DNA of 64,000 nucleotides from an uncultured Oscillospiraceae bacterium. GTDB taxonomy: Bacteria; Bacillota; Clostridia; Oscillospirales; Ruminococcaceae. The stretch spans positions 1 through 64,000 of the forward strand of contig CAJTMU010000003.1 of NCBI GenBank assembly GCA_910577365.1, given 5' to 3'. The notes under the pieces are model-generated. The model had not been told where the DNA came from and did not search any database. It was given only the letters and a program-made list of their open reading frames with translations. How positions within the stretch are numbered: the first letter of the stretch is position 1; each line of letters opens with the position of its first letter. Made by a program: the position numbers and the translations under genes. Positions 1-8,980 of this stretch are shown one piece after another.

Positions 1-90
1 AATTGTTTTAATGTCAATAGTATCCCGTGCCGAATTTCGACCCGTAAAACTGTAACTTTTAATAAATTTTCAGGTCATGACTATAAAACA

Positions 91-123
91 CCGCGCGGGA
101 AATCCAAAGGGAATCCCGCGCGG
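91..123 (-). terminator. Hairpin terminator of the 3D-domain gene
   Basis: A perfect 10-bp stem (91-100 with 114-123, CCGCGCGGGA) and a 13-nt loop lie just past the stop codon of the minus-strand gene. On that strand the stem is followed by a moderately T-rich stretch (TGTTTTATAG). It fits an intrinsic terminator, though the T tract is imperfect. Confidence 0.65.
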
Positions 124-136
124 CAAGGCGCTTTAA

Positions 137-1219
137 TTATCTTCCGCTGCCTTCTGACAGCACATAAATGTCTGCGTAGACCGCACCCCAGTCGCAACTG
201 TCGCCGAAATGCTCGGCAGAATTTCCGAAGTAGAGGTCAACCGCGATTATTCCCTCCATAAGAGCAGTTCCCGTGTCAGCGGCAATGGCATAGCCGTATA
301 CGCGGCTGCCATCCTGCGCCACTATATAAAGCTCACTGCCGTAAGGAATAACGTTGGGATTCACCGCAACAGTGCCTATTTCCGCAAGCCTGCCGCTTGC
401 TGTTTTCGCGCCGTAGCCAGCCGTATAAGCGGTTGCTTTGCCGGAAACTATTCTTGTATAATTTTCTGGAAGTCCGTTGACCAGCTTCAGGCTCTCAGGA
501 TTCTTCATTTTTGCGTAGGGCACTCCCAACGCTGTTCCGCGTTCTATTACCTGATTAACAGGGTCTTTTGTAACTGACTCAAGCGCCAGCTCCTGACTTT
601 TAAGTTCGCCGTCTTGGTAGGTTTCCTTTACAAAATAGGTCTTTACGCCGTTTTCACCCTCAACCAGCACGTTTTCGGTGCCTATAACCATGTTGGAATT
701 GTCGACATATTCCACCTCGAAAGGTATCTCGGTTTCATTTGTGCGCAGCTCATAGGAAATTCGGGTGACAGTTATTGTCATATCCGCGTAAACCGTATCC
801 GTAAACTCGCAGTCGATAGTATCATGCTCGCCTATCTCCACGCCCGCTTTTGCGAGAACCTCCGCCACTGTCCCCCCTATGACAGGTACGACGGTGGTTT
901 TGCCGTCAGCCGTAACGTTTACATTAAAGGAGCGGTAGATGGTGATATAAGCTGTGCTTTCGTCAACCGATTCATATGTTACCAAGTCATGAGCGCCCAA
1001 CGTATATTCCGCTGAGCGGAGAATCGCGTATACGTCTGTTTCTGAGGTCATCATTTCCTTTGTTTCGCCGTTATCCGTGATGTAGACGCGGTCACGGTAA
1101 TAAAGGTTACCCATCATCATTGCAATCATAAATGCCGACATAACGAATATTGCCAGCTTTACAATTCTGCTTTTGATTATCAGTTTGTTCATTTTGGAAT
1201 TAACTATCTGTGGTTTCAT
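137..1219 (-). CDS. Membrane-anchored 3D/G5-domain cell-wall protein (YabE/RpfB-like)
   Basis: A 360-residue envelope protein. It has a short cytoplasmic N-terminus, one membrane helix at about residues 18-40, two DUF348-like segments (about 45-145), a G5-like region (about 155-230) and a C-terminal 3D domain (about 265-350). The 3D domain shows the expected acidic motifs AADTG and AVDLYF. Proteins with this domain order are cell-wall-active, usually cutting or remodelling peptidoglycan (family knowledge). The ATG at 1219 is chosen because GGAGG lies six bases upstream. The reading frame runs further upstream, but only through a hairpin-rich leader. A terminator follows directly. The substrate is inferred, not seen. 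Confidence 0.85.
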   Translation of the reverse strand: MKPQIVNSKMNKLIIKSRIVKLAIFVMSAFMIAMMMGNLYYRDRVYITDNGETKEMMTSETDVYAILRSAEYTLGAHDLVTYESVDESTAYITIYRSFNVNVTADGKTTVVPVIGGTVAEVLAKAGVEIGEHDTIDCEFTDTVYADMTITVTRISYELRTNETEIPFEVEYVDNSNMVIGTENVLVEGENGVKTYFVKETYQDGELKSQELALESVTKDPVNQVIERGTALGVPYAKMKNPESLKLVNGLPENYTRIVSGKATAYTAGYGAKTASGRLAEIGTVAVNPNVIPYGSELYIVAQDGSRVYGYAIAADTGTALMEGIIAVDLYFGNSAEHFGDSCDWGAVYADIYVLSEGSGR

Positions 1220-1307
1220 ATTGCCTCCATAAGTCCTTATCCGAGGCTGGCAGGCATTTGCGCCATATCCTCTGCCGCGGCTTTCGCCGTTCGATAATTC
1301 CTTGTGA

Positions 1308-1341
1308 TCATTCCAAGGATTTGGGGAAATCCTCGGAATGA
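1308..1341 (-). repeat. Near-perfect palindrome in the leader of the 3D-domain gene
   Basis: Two 15-nt arms (1308-1322 and 1327-1341) around GGGG pair along their whole length, with one G-U pair. It lies about 90 bases upstream of the start codon of the 3D-domain gene. It could be a dispersed repeat, or part of a structured leader. Genes of this type are often under c-di-AMP riboswitches, but I could not find that consensus here. Confidence 0.5.
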
Positions 1342-1861
1342 CAGGCAAACGCGCTGTCCCCAACAGAGCATTGCCATTGATAGGGAGCGGGAGCGCTTTG
1401 TCTCTCTGTTCGGCTCTGCCGCGCTATGGTATATAACGCAACATAAAATCCGCCCCTTTGTCAAGGTTGCTGTTATTATACTCGTTTTTTTTGGAAATGT
1501 CAAACTAAATGGCAGGCACGTTTTCGTTAAAATTGCACAAAAATGTTTTGTAACCATTTTGTAACCACTTTCCTTTATAGCTGAAAACTGTTATATTTTG
1601 GTAGATTATGATTTTCTTATTGTAAATTTAACTAAACTTTGCTCCATAAAAACCTTGGTGCGTTTTTTATAAATTTCATGCGAGTTCTGATAAAAATATT
1701 GTTAATAACACACAAATATTTCTTTCGGCAAAAGATTAAGAAAGTTTACTTTGGCTTTGTAATAGAAAGTATGTCCCACAAGAGAAGCACTTCGGGCGAA
1801 AACTGTGTGGAAAAAACGCGGCAATTCGGCAATATACGAAAATAAATCTTTATAAAAACAG
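1342..1861. other. Intergenic region without a recognised gene
   Basis: About 520 bases between the divergent 3D-domain and Nudix genes. The part after about 1480 is AT-rich. Short open frames on both strands lack ribosome binding sites and resemble no family I know. Confidence 0.5.
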
Positions 1862-1890
1862 ATGACAAAACCTTGGATTTATGTTATAAT
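1862..1890 (+). promoter_or_regulatory. Sigma-A-type promoter for the Nudix gene
   Basis: ATGACA (1862-1867), a 17-bp spacer and a perfect TATAAT (1885-1890) lie about 95 bases before the Nudix start codon. Confidence 0.7.
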
Positions 1891-1984
1891 ATAATAATGT
1901 ATAAAACGGCGGATGATCAAGGATACGTTCTTATGATTTCCGCGCGAAAAGCAGCTGTTTATTTCGCAATGAGGTGATAACGAT

Positions 1985-2404
1985 TTGAATTACGAGAAAT
2001 CCTGCGGCGCGGTGGTGTACAGGAAGTTTCACGGCAATACGGAAATATTGCTTATCAAACATATTTTGTCGGGCTGCTGGTCGTTTCCAAAGGGACATAT
2101 GGAGGAGGGCGAGAGCGAGCCTGACACTGCCGTCCGTGAAACTAAGGAGGAAACGAATATAGATATTGTTATAGACGACGCCGAGTTCCGCGAAACCGTT
2201 ATTTTCAATCCGCGCCGCGACACCTGCAAAGAGGTTGTGTATTTTATCGGGAGGGCGGTCAGCTTTGAAGCTGTGCCGCAGGAGGTGGAGATATCCGACA
2301 TACGGTGGGTTGAGATAGGCAGTGCTTCCTCTGCGTTGGCTTACGATAACGACAGACTTGTTCTGAACAAGGCAAAGGCATATCTTGCTTTGAGTAAGAT
2401 ATGA
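1985..2404 (+). CDS. Nudix hydrolase, Ap4A-hydrolase-like
   Basis: A 139-residue Nudix protein. The Nudix box starts at the Gly of GHMEEGE and continues through RETKEET, so the metal-binding REx2EE core is present; the final Gly of the box is Asn. Opening features (CGAVVYR, LLIKH, SFPKGH) match asymmetric diadenosine tetraphosphatases, which hydrolyse Ap4A to AMP and ATP. Substrate choice is inferred from this resemblance. The start is a TTG at 1985, fixed by GAGGTGA seven bases upstream. The gene stands alone with its own promoter. Confidence 0.88.
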   Translation: MNYEKSCGAVVYRKFHGNTEILLIKHILSGCWSFPKGHMEEGESEPDTAVRETKEETNIDIVIDDAEFRETVIFNPRRDTCKEVVYFIGRAVSFEAVPQEVEISDIRWVEIGSASSALAYDNDRLVLNKAKAYLALSKI

Positions 2405-2475
2405 TATGGCGCAAAAAACAAGGGACAAAGCAAATTGCAATGTCCCCTGCCAAAAATTTTTTAAAAGCGCACCAT

Positions 2476-2706
2476 TTACTTTACGACATACTTGTCAATC
2501 TCATCGAGGAAATCGGAGCAGTCGTCGCTGTGGATATTGAGCGTAAGCTCCTTAGAGAGATCAAGACTGAAGATACCCATGATTGATTTTGCGTCGATTG
2601 CGTATCTGCCCGAAATGATGTCCACGTCGTAATCGCATCTGGTCACGATGGATACGAAATTTTTTACATCGTCGATGGTGCTGATGTTGATTTTTGCTGT
2701 TGTCAT
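2476..2706 (-). CDS. Degenerate HPr-family protein lacking the active-site histidine
   Basis: A 76-residue protein with the HPr fold signature: KSIMGIFSLDLSK matches the region around Ser46 of HPr. The phosphorylated His15 motif (HARP) is absent; TRCDYDVDI stands at that place. It therefore probably cannot carry phosphate from Enzyme I and may act as a regulatory or binding protein. The start ATG at 2706 has GGAAG upstream; an earlier in-frame ATG has no such site. It is downstream of a close paralogue (2785-3021), so the pair looks like a tandem duplication read from one promoter. Confidence 0.8.
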   Translation of the reverse strand: MTTAKINISTIDDVKNFVSIVTRCDYDVDIISGRYAIDAKSIMGIFSLDLSKELTLNIHSDDCSDFLDEIDKYVVK

Positions 2707-2784
2707 AATAACTTCTTCCTTTCTGTCGGTCAAACAGCGCCGCGGTATTGCGGCGGTATTCTTGTGTTTTTATTGGGGGAGGGA

Positions 2785-3021
2785 TTATTTTACGATAAAC
2801 TTATCCGCTTCCTCAAGGAATTCCGCGCTTTTTTCGTCATCTGTGTGAACAATCATCGTAAGCGCTCTTGATAGGTCAAGGCTGAAGATGCCCATTATAG
2901 ACTTTGCGTCAACGGCGTATCTGCCGGATACCAGGTCGATGTCAAAAGCGCATCGGTTTGTCATACCGACAAACTCCTTAACCGATTCGATGGATTCAAG
3001 CTTTACCTTAAGCTCCTTCAT
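2785..3021 (-). CDS. Degenerate HPr-family protein, first of a tandem pair
   Basis: A 78-residue HPr-like protein. It shares DAKSIMGIFSLDLS and the surrounding layout with the protein encoded downstream. Where HPr carries its catalytic His15 it reads TNRCAFDIDL, so phosphotransfer by the normal route is not expected. The Ser46-type site is kept. A purine-rich AAAGGCGG site precedes the ATG. Both genes probably share the promoter at 3082-3110. A role in carbon regulation or in binding another protein is possible but not shown by the sequence. Confidence 0.8.
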   Translation of the reverse strand: MKELKVKLESIESVKEFVGMTNRCAFDIDLVSGRYAVDAKSIMGIFSLDLSRALTMIVHTDDEKSAEFLEEADKFIVK

Positions 3022-3081
3022 TGTTATCGCCGCCTTTCATTGCTTTTAATCGCGGAAAAGCTCTTTTGCTTTCCTAAGTAT

Positions 3082-3110
3082 AATATAGCAGTAATTCGGC
3101 TATTAGTCAA
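3082..3110 (-). promoter_or_regulatory. Promoter for the HPr-like gene pair
   Basis: On the minus strand, TTGACT (3110-3105), a 17-bp spacer and TATATT (3087-3082) lie about 60 bases upstream of the first HPr-like start codon. Confidence 0.65.
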
Positions 3111-3184
3111 GGGCTTATTGAAAAATTCGGAAATTTAGACTATAATATTGTTAGATTATTTTTTCATTTTGTCTAAATAGCTTA

Positions 3185-3214
3185 TTGCCAATCAACCTAT
3201 TATTAAAGTATAAT
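3185..3214 (+). promoter_or_regulatory. mtaB: Probable promoter for mtaB
   Basis: TTGCCA (3185-3190), an 18-bp spacer and a perfect TATAAT (3209-3214). The transcript would carry about 230 nt of leader, including palindromic element A, before mtaB. Confidence 0.55.
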
Positions 3215-3315
3215 ATTAGAAGTAGGGAGAATGGAAGTGACAAGAGCTGTACGGATAGAATTTAAAGCGGCAAAAAAATTGAGAGCGCAAAGGTTTTTTA
3301 TAAATATGGGGCAAA

Positions 3316-3420
3316 TCGCCCACGCAGGAAAATTTAAAAAGTGTCGTAATTTGCGTGCAAATTACGACCGGTTTTGCCAACATCGCAGAGCGAATCGGAG
3401 AGGTATTGGCGAAATTTTAA
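3316..3420 (+). repeat. Intergenic palindromic element, copy A
   Basis: One member of the dispersed family described under the findings. The left edge reads CGCCCACGCAGGAAAATTT and the right edge GGCGAAATTTT. Inside is a perfect 12-bp hairpin (3343-3354 with 3357-3368, loop of 2). A second, weaker fold follows, containing GCAGAGCGAATCGGAG. It ends about 20 bases before the AAGGAGG site of mtaB. The inner arm is close to that of copy F2 (49968-50075). Confidence 0.75.
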
Positions 3421-3455
3421 GTTTTCAAATCTAATCTAAATAAGGAGGCTAAAGC

Positions 3456-4736
3456 TTGAAATATTCTGTAATAACTCTCGGTTGCAAGGTGAATTCTTGT
3501 GAGAGCGCTGCAATAGCGGAGTCGTTTGAGCGGGAGGGTTTTACGCGCGCTGCCGCAGGCGAAGCCGCGGACGTATACGCGGTTAATTCCTGCTGTGTTA
3601 CAAGCATAGCGGAGAAAAAGGCGCGTCAGGCGATATCGCGGTGCAAAAAAGAAAATCCTGAATGTGTGACGGTGCTGTGCGGCTGCTTTCCCCAAAGCTA
3701 TCCAGAGTCGGCAAGGGCTGTCGCGGGTGCGGATATCATTACTGGAAACGCAGAGAAAAGCGATATATGCGAAATGGTTAAACGGTATCTTGCAAACAAA
3801 GTGCGAATCATCAGCGAAAAGCCCATGAGCCGCGTGTTTGACGAGAATTCCTCCGGCGCGGACACGGACAGGACGAGAGCTTTTATAAAGGTGGAGGACG
3901 GCTGCGACAGATTCTGCTCATATTGTATAATACCGTTTGCGCGCGGACGTGTGCGCTCGCGGAAGCTTGAGGATATTTCAAGACAGGCGCGGCTTTGCGC
4001 CGAGGGTGGTCATAAGGAGATTGTTCTGACAGGCATAAATCTCGGCTGCTACGGGCAGGAGATGGGGCTTACTATCGGTGATGCGGTAAAAGCGGCTGAG
4101 GTCGATGGAGTGGAGCGTATAAGGCTCAGTTCCCTTGAACCCGAAATGATAACTGACGTCGTGATAGAGAAATTCAAATCATCGGACAAGCTTTGCCCGC
4201 ATTTTCACCTCGCGCTTCAGTCGGGATGCGACGAAACGCTTAGACGCATGAACAGGCGCTATGATACGGCACTGTACCGCGAGGTTGTAGAAAATCTCAG
4301 AAGCGCTTTTCCGGGTTGCGCAATAACAACGGATATTATGGCTGGATTTGCGGGAGAAACGGACGAGGAGTTTGAGGAAAGTCTGAAATTTGCGGAAGAA
4401 ATGCGGTTCGCCAAAATACATGTGTTCCCTTATTCTATAAGGAAAGGAACCATTGCTGCGGAGCAGAGCGATCAAGTGGTGCCGCAGATAAAATCTGAGC
4501 GTGCTTCGCGTATGATGCGTCTTGGTGAAATGCTGGAGCGGCAGTTTCTTGAAGAGCAGCTCGGAAGCGTTCAGACGGTGCTGATAGAAAAGCGGAAAAG
4601 TGAGCAGTACAGCCACGGTTTCAGTGGCAGCTATGTTCCCGTGAGAATTTACGGCGAGGCGCTTGAGCGCCATTCTCTGGTCAGGGTGGAGATTACCTCC
4701 GTCAGAGAGGGCTACTGCCTTGGCAGGGTAATATAA
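3456..4736 (+). CDS. mtaB: tRNA t6A37 methylthiotransferase MtaB
   Basis: A radical-SAM enzyme that adds a methylthio group to t6A37 of tRNAs reading ANN codons, giving ms2t6A. It has 426 residues, normal for the family. The N-terminal UPF0004 domain supplies the first cluster cysteines (C10, C46/C47, C75/C77). The radical-SAM CxxxCxxC is C150, C154 and C157 (CDRFCSYC). The C-terminal part fits a TRAM domain. The opening SVITLGCKVN separates MtaB from MiaB and RimO. The start is TTG at 3456, with AAGGAGG seven bases upstream. A palindromic element lies in its leader. Confidence 0.95.
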   Translation: MKYSVITLGCKVNSCESAAIAESFEREGFTRAAAGEAADVYAVNSCCVTSIAEKKARQAISRCKKENPECVTVLCGCFPQSYPESARAVAGADIITGNAEKSDICEMVKRYLANKVRIISEKPMSRVFDENSSGADTDRTRAFIKVEDGCDRFCSYCIIPFARGRVRSRKLEDISRQARLCAEGGHKEIVLTGINLGCYGQEMGLTIGDAVKAAEVDGVERIRLSSLEPEMITDVVIEKFKSSDKLCPHFHLALQSGCDETLRRMNRRYDTALYREVVENLRSAFPGCAITTDIMAGFAGETDEEFEESLKFAEEMRFAKIHVFPYSIRKGTIAAEQSDQVVPQIKSERASRMMRLGEMLERQFLEEQLGSVQTVLIEKRKSEQYSHGFSGSYVPVRIYGEALERHSLVRVEITSVREGYCLGRVI

Positions 4737-4761
4737 AGCTATTTCTGTGAAAAGTCGATAC

Positions 4762-4860
4762 ATGAAAATAAAAAAGTATTTGTGGGTTTACGCAACAATA
4801 GTGTGGTCGTTAATGGCATTTTGTGGCTTTTTGCGCAAAACACAGGAAGGCAAATTATGA
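4762..4860 (+). CDS. Possible 32-residue membrane peptide or gene remnant
   Basis: A short frame starting MKIKKYLWVYATIVW with a hydrophobic centre and a basic tail. No clear ribosome binding site precedes it. It sits alone in the 287-base gap between mtaB and purL. It may be a real small membrane peptide, the signal-peptide remnant of a lost gene, or chance. Nothing else coding is seen in this gap. Confidence 0.2.
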   Translation: MKIKKYLWVYATIVWSLMAFCGFLRKTQEGKL

Positions 4861-5023
4861 CTGGTATTTACAATCGTATGGAGAGAGTGCAGCGAACGGC
4901 GCATGATTGCGGAGTTTCTTGAAATTTTTTAAATCAGTGGCCTAGGGAATCATAACTTCAAAGTATTATGGCTCATATCAGCGCTGATTATAAACGGAAA
5001 TTTATTTTATGGAGGGCAATATA

Positions 5024-8000
5024 ATGTCAGTTTATCGTATTTATGTGGAGAAGAAGCCTCAGTTTGCGGTGGATGGAGCAGCGGTGCTGTCCGACCTTAC
5101 CGTGGCGCTGGGAATGAGTTCGGTGAAAAGCGTCAGGGTCATCAACCGCTACGACGCGGAGGGGCTGTCGAAGGAGAACTTTGAGCAGGCAGTGCCGACG
5201 GTATTTTCCGAGCCGCCTGTGGACGAGGTGTTCTACGATCTGCCGAAGCTCGGCGCGGACGAGAGAATGTTCGCGGTGGAGTTTCTTCCGGGGCAGTTTG
5301 ACCAGAGGGCGGATTCCGCGGCGCAGTGTATCCAGATGCTGTGCAGAGGTGACAGACCCGTTGTAAAGTACGCGAAAATATACATACTCGGCGGTAACAT
5401 CACCGACGGGGAATTTGAGAGGATAAAGCATTATCTCATTAACGCCGTGGAATCCCGCGAGTGCGGCTTTGAGGAGTATGAAACGCTGGAGGTGAAGTAT
5501 AACATTCCCGAAAGCGTGGAAACTCTGGGCGGATTTATTGACTTGACGGAGAGCGAGCTGGCGGATTTTGTGGTGAAGTACGGTCTGGCTATGGACAACG
5601 ACGATATCAAATTCTGTCAGGAGTATTTCAGAAGCGAAAAGCGCGATCCCACCATCACCGAGATACGCATGATAGATACCTACTGGAGCGACCACTGCCG
5701 TCACACCACTTTCGGTACTATTATAGATAATTGCGACATAAAGCCCTCCTATATCGCGGATACCTACGCGGAATACCGCGCCGACCGCGAGGAGCTTGGG
5801 CGCGGAAACAAGCCCGTGTGCCTTATGGATATCGCGACGCTGGCGGCGAAGAAGCTGAAAAAGGACGGCTTTCTGAATGATCTTGACGAGAGCGAGGAGA
5901 TAAACGCCTGCTCCGTAAAAATAACGGTAGACGTTGACGGCAGGGACGAGGAATGGCTGTTGATGTTCAAGAACGAAACGCACAACCACCCTACCGAGAT
6001 AGAGCCGTTCGGCGGCGCGGCTACATGCCTCGGCGGAGCGATACGCGACCCGCTTTCGGGGCGCAGTTACGTTTATCAGGCAATGCGCGTCACGGGCGCT
6101 TCCGACCCGCTTCTTCCCGTTGAAAAGACGATAAAGGGCAAGCTGCCACCAAGAAAGATAACCACCACCGCGGCGGCGGGTTATTCCTCCTATGGCAACC
6201 AGATAGGTCTTGCAACGGGACACGTTTCCGAGATATACCACCCCGGGTATATGGCTAAGCGCATGGAGATAGGCGCGGTGGTCGGAGCGGCTCCCGCGGG
6301 GAACGTGCGCAGGGAAAGACCCGCGGCGGGTGATATCATAATTCTGCTCGGCGGGCGCACGGGGCGCGACGGCTGCGGCGGAGCTACGGGTTCGTCAAAG
6401 GCACACAGTGTTAAATCGCTTGACAGCTGCGGCGCGGAGGTGCAGAAAGGCAACGCTCCCGAAGAAAGAAAGCTGCAAAGGCTTTTCAGAAATCCCGAGG
6501 CAACTCGCCTTATCAAGCGCTGCAACGATTTCGGCGCAGGCGGAGTTTCGGTAGCTATCGGCGAGCTTGCCGACGGTCTGGAGATAGACCTTAATGCCGT
6601 TCCCAAGAAGTACGACGGACTTGACGGCACGGAACTTGCAATTTCCGAATCGCAGGAAAGAATGGCGGTAGTGGTGGCTGCCGAGGACGCGGAGAAATTC
6701 CGCGAGCTTGCCTCAAAGGAAAATCTTGAATCCACCGTTGTGGCGGTGGTTAGGGAAGAACCGCGCCTTAAGATGAACTGGAACGGCAAAACTATTGTGG
6801 ATATCAGCCGCGAGTTTCTCAACTCCAACGGCGCGGAGAAGCACACCGACGTTTCCGTGCCCGACGTAAGCGTGAGCTATTCTACGGGCAGAAAAAACAC
6901 CGCCGCCGACTGGGAGAGCCTTGTCACCGACCTTAACGTGTGCTCGCAGAGAGGGCTGGTTCAGCGCTTCGACTCCACTATCGGCGCGGGCACGGTGCTT
7001 ATGCCGTTTTCGGGAAGAACGCAGCAGACTCCCGTGCAGGCAATGGCGGCGAAAATTCCCGTGCTTGGCGGGAATACTTCTACGGCTTCGGTAATGGCGT
7101 GGGGCTTCAACCCCGCCGTTTCTGAGCAGTCACCCTATCATGGGGCGATATGCGCCGTTGTGGAGAGTATCGCTAAGGTAGTAGCGGCGGGCGGCGAAAG
7201 CGAAATGTGCCGCCTGACGTTCCAAGAATATTTCGAGAGAACGCAGGGAAAGCCCGAGCGCTGGGGAAAACCGTTCGCGGCACTGCTGGGCGCGTATCGC
7301 GCACAGCTTGAGATGGGCTGCGGCGCTATCGGCGGCAAGGACAGCATGAGTGGCACGTTCGAGGATATAGACGTTCCCCCCACACTGGTATCATTCGCAA
7401 TATGCACCGCGAAAACCGACAATATCATCTCAGCGGAGTTCAAGTGTCCGTACAGCAAAATCGGTTATATCGCGCCGAGGTATGACGAAAACGGATTGCC
7501 CGATTTTGACAGCGTAAAGAGCGTATTTAAAATCGTTGAGAAGCTCATAAAGGATAAAAAGGCTATTTCCGTTTGGTCGGTAGCGAACGGCGGAGCGGCG
7601 GAGGGTATCTTCAAGATGTCGCTCGGCAACCGCGTAGGCGCGAAGCTTATCGACCTTACCGACGAGGAGCTTTTCACCCCTGTTTACGGCGCGTTTGTGC
7701 TGGAGCTGGAGGACGCGGAGCTTCCCGATGGCGTTCGGGTTATCGGTGAAACTGTTCCCGAGTATGAGATAACCTGCGGCGGCGTTAAGCTAAATATCGC
7801 GGAGCTTGAAAGCAAGTGGGACGAGGTTCTCGAGCCTATTTTCAAGGCTAAACTGCCCAAGCAGTCCGCTCCCGAAAAAATCAGCTACACGGGCGGCTGC
7901 GGGCTGCTTGAAAACCGCGTTTCGCCGAAAATCGCAAAGCCGAGGGTGCTTATCCCCGTATTCCCCGGAACAAACTGCGAATACGACATGGCGCAGGCGT

Positions 8001-8734
8001 TCAACCGCTATGGCGGCGAAAGTGAGATATTTGTTATCCGCAATCTTTCCGCGGCGGACGTGGAGGAAAGCGTTGCGGAGTTTGCGAAGCGCATAGCGGA
8101 TTCGCAAATGATAGCGCTCCCGGGCGGCTTCAGCGGCGGCGACGAGCCGGAGGGTTCTGCCAAATTCATCAATGCCTTTTTCCGCAACCCGAGGATTGCC
8201 GAGGCGGTGGAGGAAATGCTGTACAAGCGCGACGGTCTGATGATAGGCATCTGCAACGGATTCCAGGCGCTGATAAAGTTGGGGCTTGTTCCGTTCGGGC
8301 ACATTGTCCCGCTCACCCCCGAAAGCCCCACTCTTACCTATAACTCCATAGGAAGACACCAGTCGCAGCTTGTTTACACAAAGATATGCACCGACAAATC
8401 GCCGTGGCTTATGCACTGCAAGCCCGACGATATCCACGCTATCCCGATATCTCACGGTGAGGGACGCTTTGTCGCTCCTGACGAGGTGATAAGAAAGCTG
8501 ATAGAGAACGGGCAGGTGGCTACCCAGTATGTTGACCTTAAGGGAAACCCCACCATGGACGCGGCGTTCAACCCCAACAGTTCAATGTACGCAATAGAGG
8601 GAATAATCTCTCCCGACGGGCGCGTGCTTGGAAAGATGGGTCACACCGAGCGCCTTACCGACGGCGTTGCGAAGAACGTCGACGGCAACAAGGAACAACT
8701 GCTGTTCAAGGGCGGAGTGGAATACTTTAACTGA
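5024..8734 (+). CDS. purL: Phosphoribosylformylglycinamidine synthase, single-chain PurL
   Basis: Fourth step of purine synthesis: ATP-dependent conversion of FGAR and glutamine to FGAM. About 1236 residues, so it is the fused form carrying a PurS-like N-terminus, the two AIRS-like synthase halves (ETHNHPTEIEPFGGAAT is the ATP/FGAR site) and a class I glutaminase domain from about residue 970. The glutaminase nucleophile Cys (GICNGFQ) is near residue 1077 and the SHGEGRF histidine follows. The start is taken at 5024. An in-frame ATG at 5009 overlaps the GGAGGG ribosome binding site and cannot be the main start. It stands alone; other pur genes are not in the window. Confidence 0.97.
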   Translation: MSVYRIYVEKKPQFAVDGAAVLSDLTVALGMSSVKSVRVINRYDAEGLSKENFEQAVPTVFSEPPVDEVFYDLPKLGADERMFAVEFLPGQFDQRADSAAQCIQMLCRGDRPVVKYAKIYILGGNITDGEFERIKHYLINAVESRECGFEEYETLEVKYNIPESVETLGGFIDLTESELADFVVKYGLAMDNDDIKFCQEYFRSEKRDPTITEIRMIDTYWSDHCRHTTFGTIIDNCDIKPSYIADTYAEYRADREELGRGNKPVCLMDIATLAAKKLKKDGFLNDLDESEEINACSVKITVDVDGRDEEWLLMFKNETHNHPTEIEPFGGAATCLGGAIRDPLSGRSYVYQAMRVTGASDPLLPVEKTIKGKLPPRKITTTAAAGYSSYGNQIGLATGHVSEIYHPGYMAKRMEIGAVVGAAPAGNVRRERPAAGDIIILLGGRTGRDGCGGATGSSKAHSVKSLDSCGAEVQKGNAPEERKLQRLFRNPEATRLIKRCNDFGAGGVSVAIGELADGLEIDLNAVPKKYDGLDGTELAISESQERMAVVVAAEDAEKFRELASKENLESTVVAVVREEPRLKMNWNGKTIVDISREFLNSNGAEKHTDVSVPDVSVSYSTGRKNTAADWESLVTDLNVCSQRGLVQRFDSTIGAGTVLMPFSGRTQQTPVQAMAAKIPVLGGNTSTASVMAWGFNPAVSEQSPYHGAICAVVESIAKVVAAGGESEMCRLTFQEYFERTQGKPERWGKPFAALLGAYRAQLEMGCGAIGGKDSMSGTFEDIDVPPTLVSFAICTAKTDNIISAEFKCPYSKIGYIAPRYDENGLPDFDSVKSVFKIVEKLIKDKKAISVWSVANGGAAEGIFKMSLGNRVGAKLIDLTDEELFTPVYGAFVLELEDAELPDGVRVIGETVPEYEITCGGVKLNIAELESKWDEVLEPIFKAKLPKQSAPEKISYTGGCGLLENRVSPKIAKPRVLIPVFPGTNCEYDMAQAFNRYGGESEIFVIRNLSAADVEESVAEFAKRIADSQMIALPGGFSGGDEPEGSAKFINAFFRNPRIAEAVEEMLYKRDGLMIGICNGFQALIKLGLVPFGHIVPLTPESPTLTYNSIGRHQSQLVYTKICTDKSPWLMHCKPDDIHAIPISHGEGRFVAPDEVIRKLIENGQVATQYVDLKGNPTMDAAFNPNSSMYAIEGIISPDGRVLGKMGHTERLTDGVAKNVDGNKEQLLFKGGVEYFN

Positions 8735-8885
8735 TTGATAATTGCGGAGCGCCGCTTCGCGGTTGGTTTTAAACTGCCGCGTGCGGCGCACACTTTTGGG
8801 TAAAGAATAAACGGCGGGCTTTGGCTTGCCCTATAATTGTTTAAAACAAACAATGTACATATGATTTTTTGTCTTATATGCTAAT

Positions 8886-8914
8886 TTGACAAATAGTTAA
8901 ATAGATGATATAAT
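8886..8914 (+). promoter_or_regulatory. Consensus promoter for the broken metalloprotease/lipoprotein unit
   Basis: A perfect TTGACA (8886-8891), 17-bp spacer and perfect TATAAT (8909-8914), about 70 bases before the metalloprotease frame. Such a good promoter suggests the decay of the gene behind it is recent. Confidence 0.8.
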
Positions 8915-8980
8915 ATATTAATATCAGTTGTGTGTGCTAATCTATGTCGACTGTATGTTTAAAATTTATATTGTTATTGT

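Noticed and set aside
3231..3434. 67-residue open frame before mtaB
   Set aside because: It runs through palindromic element A, has no protein-like character and lies in the mtaB leader.
5027..6241. 404-residue frame on the minus strand opposite purL
   Set aside because: Antisense shadow of a highly conserved gene; no ribosome binding site, no family likeness.
8740..8885. Possible further palindromic element after purL
   Set aside because: GC-rich short inverted repeats exist, but the family edges (CRCAGGAAATTT and GCGGAAAATTTC) are missing.
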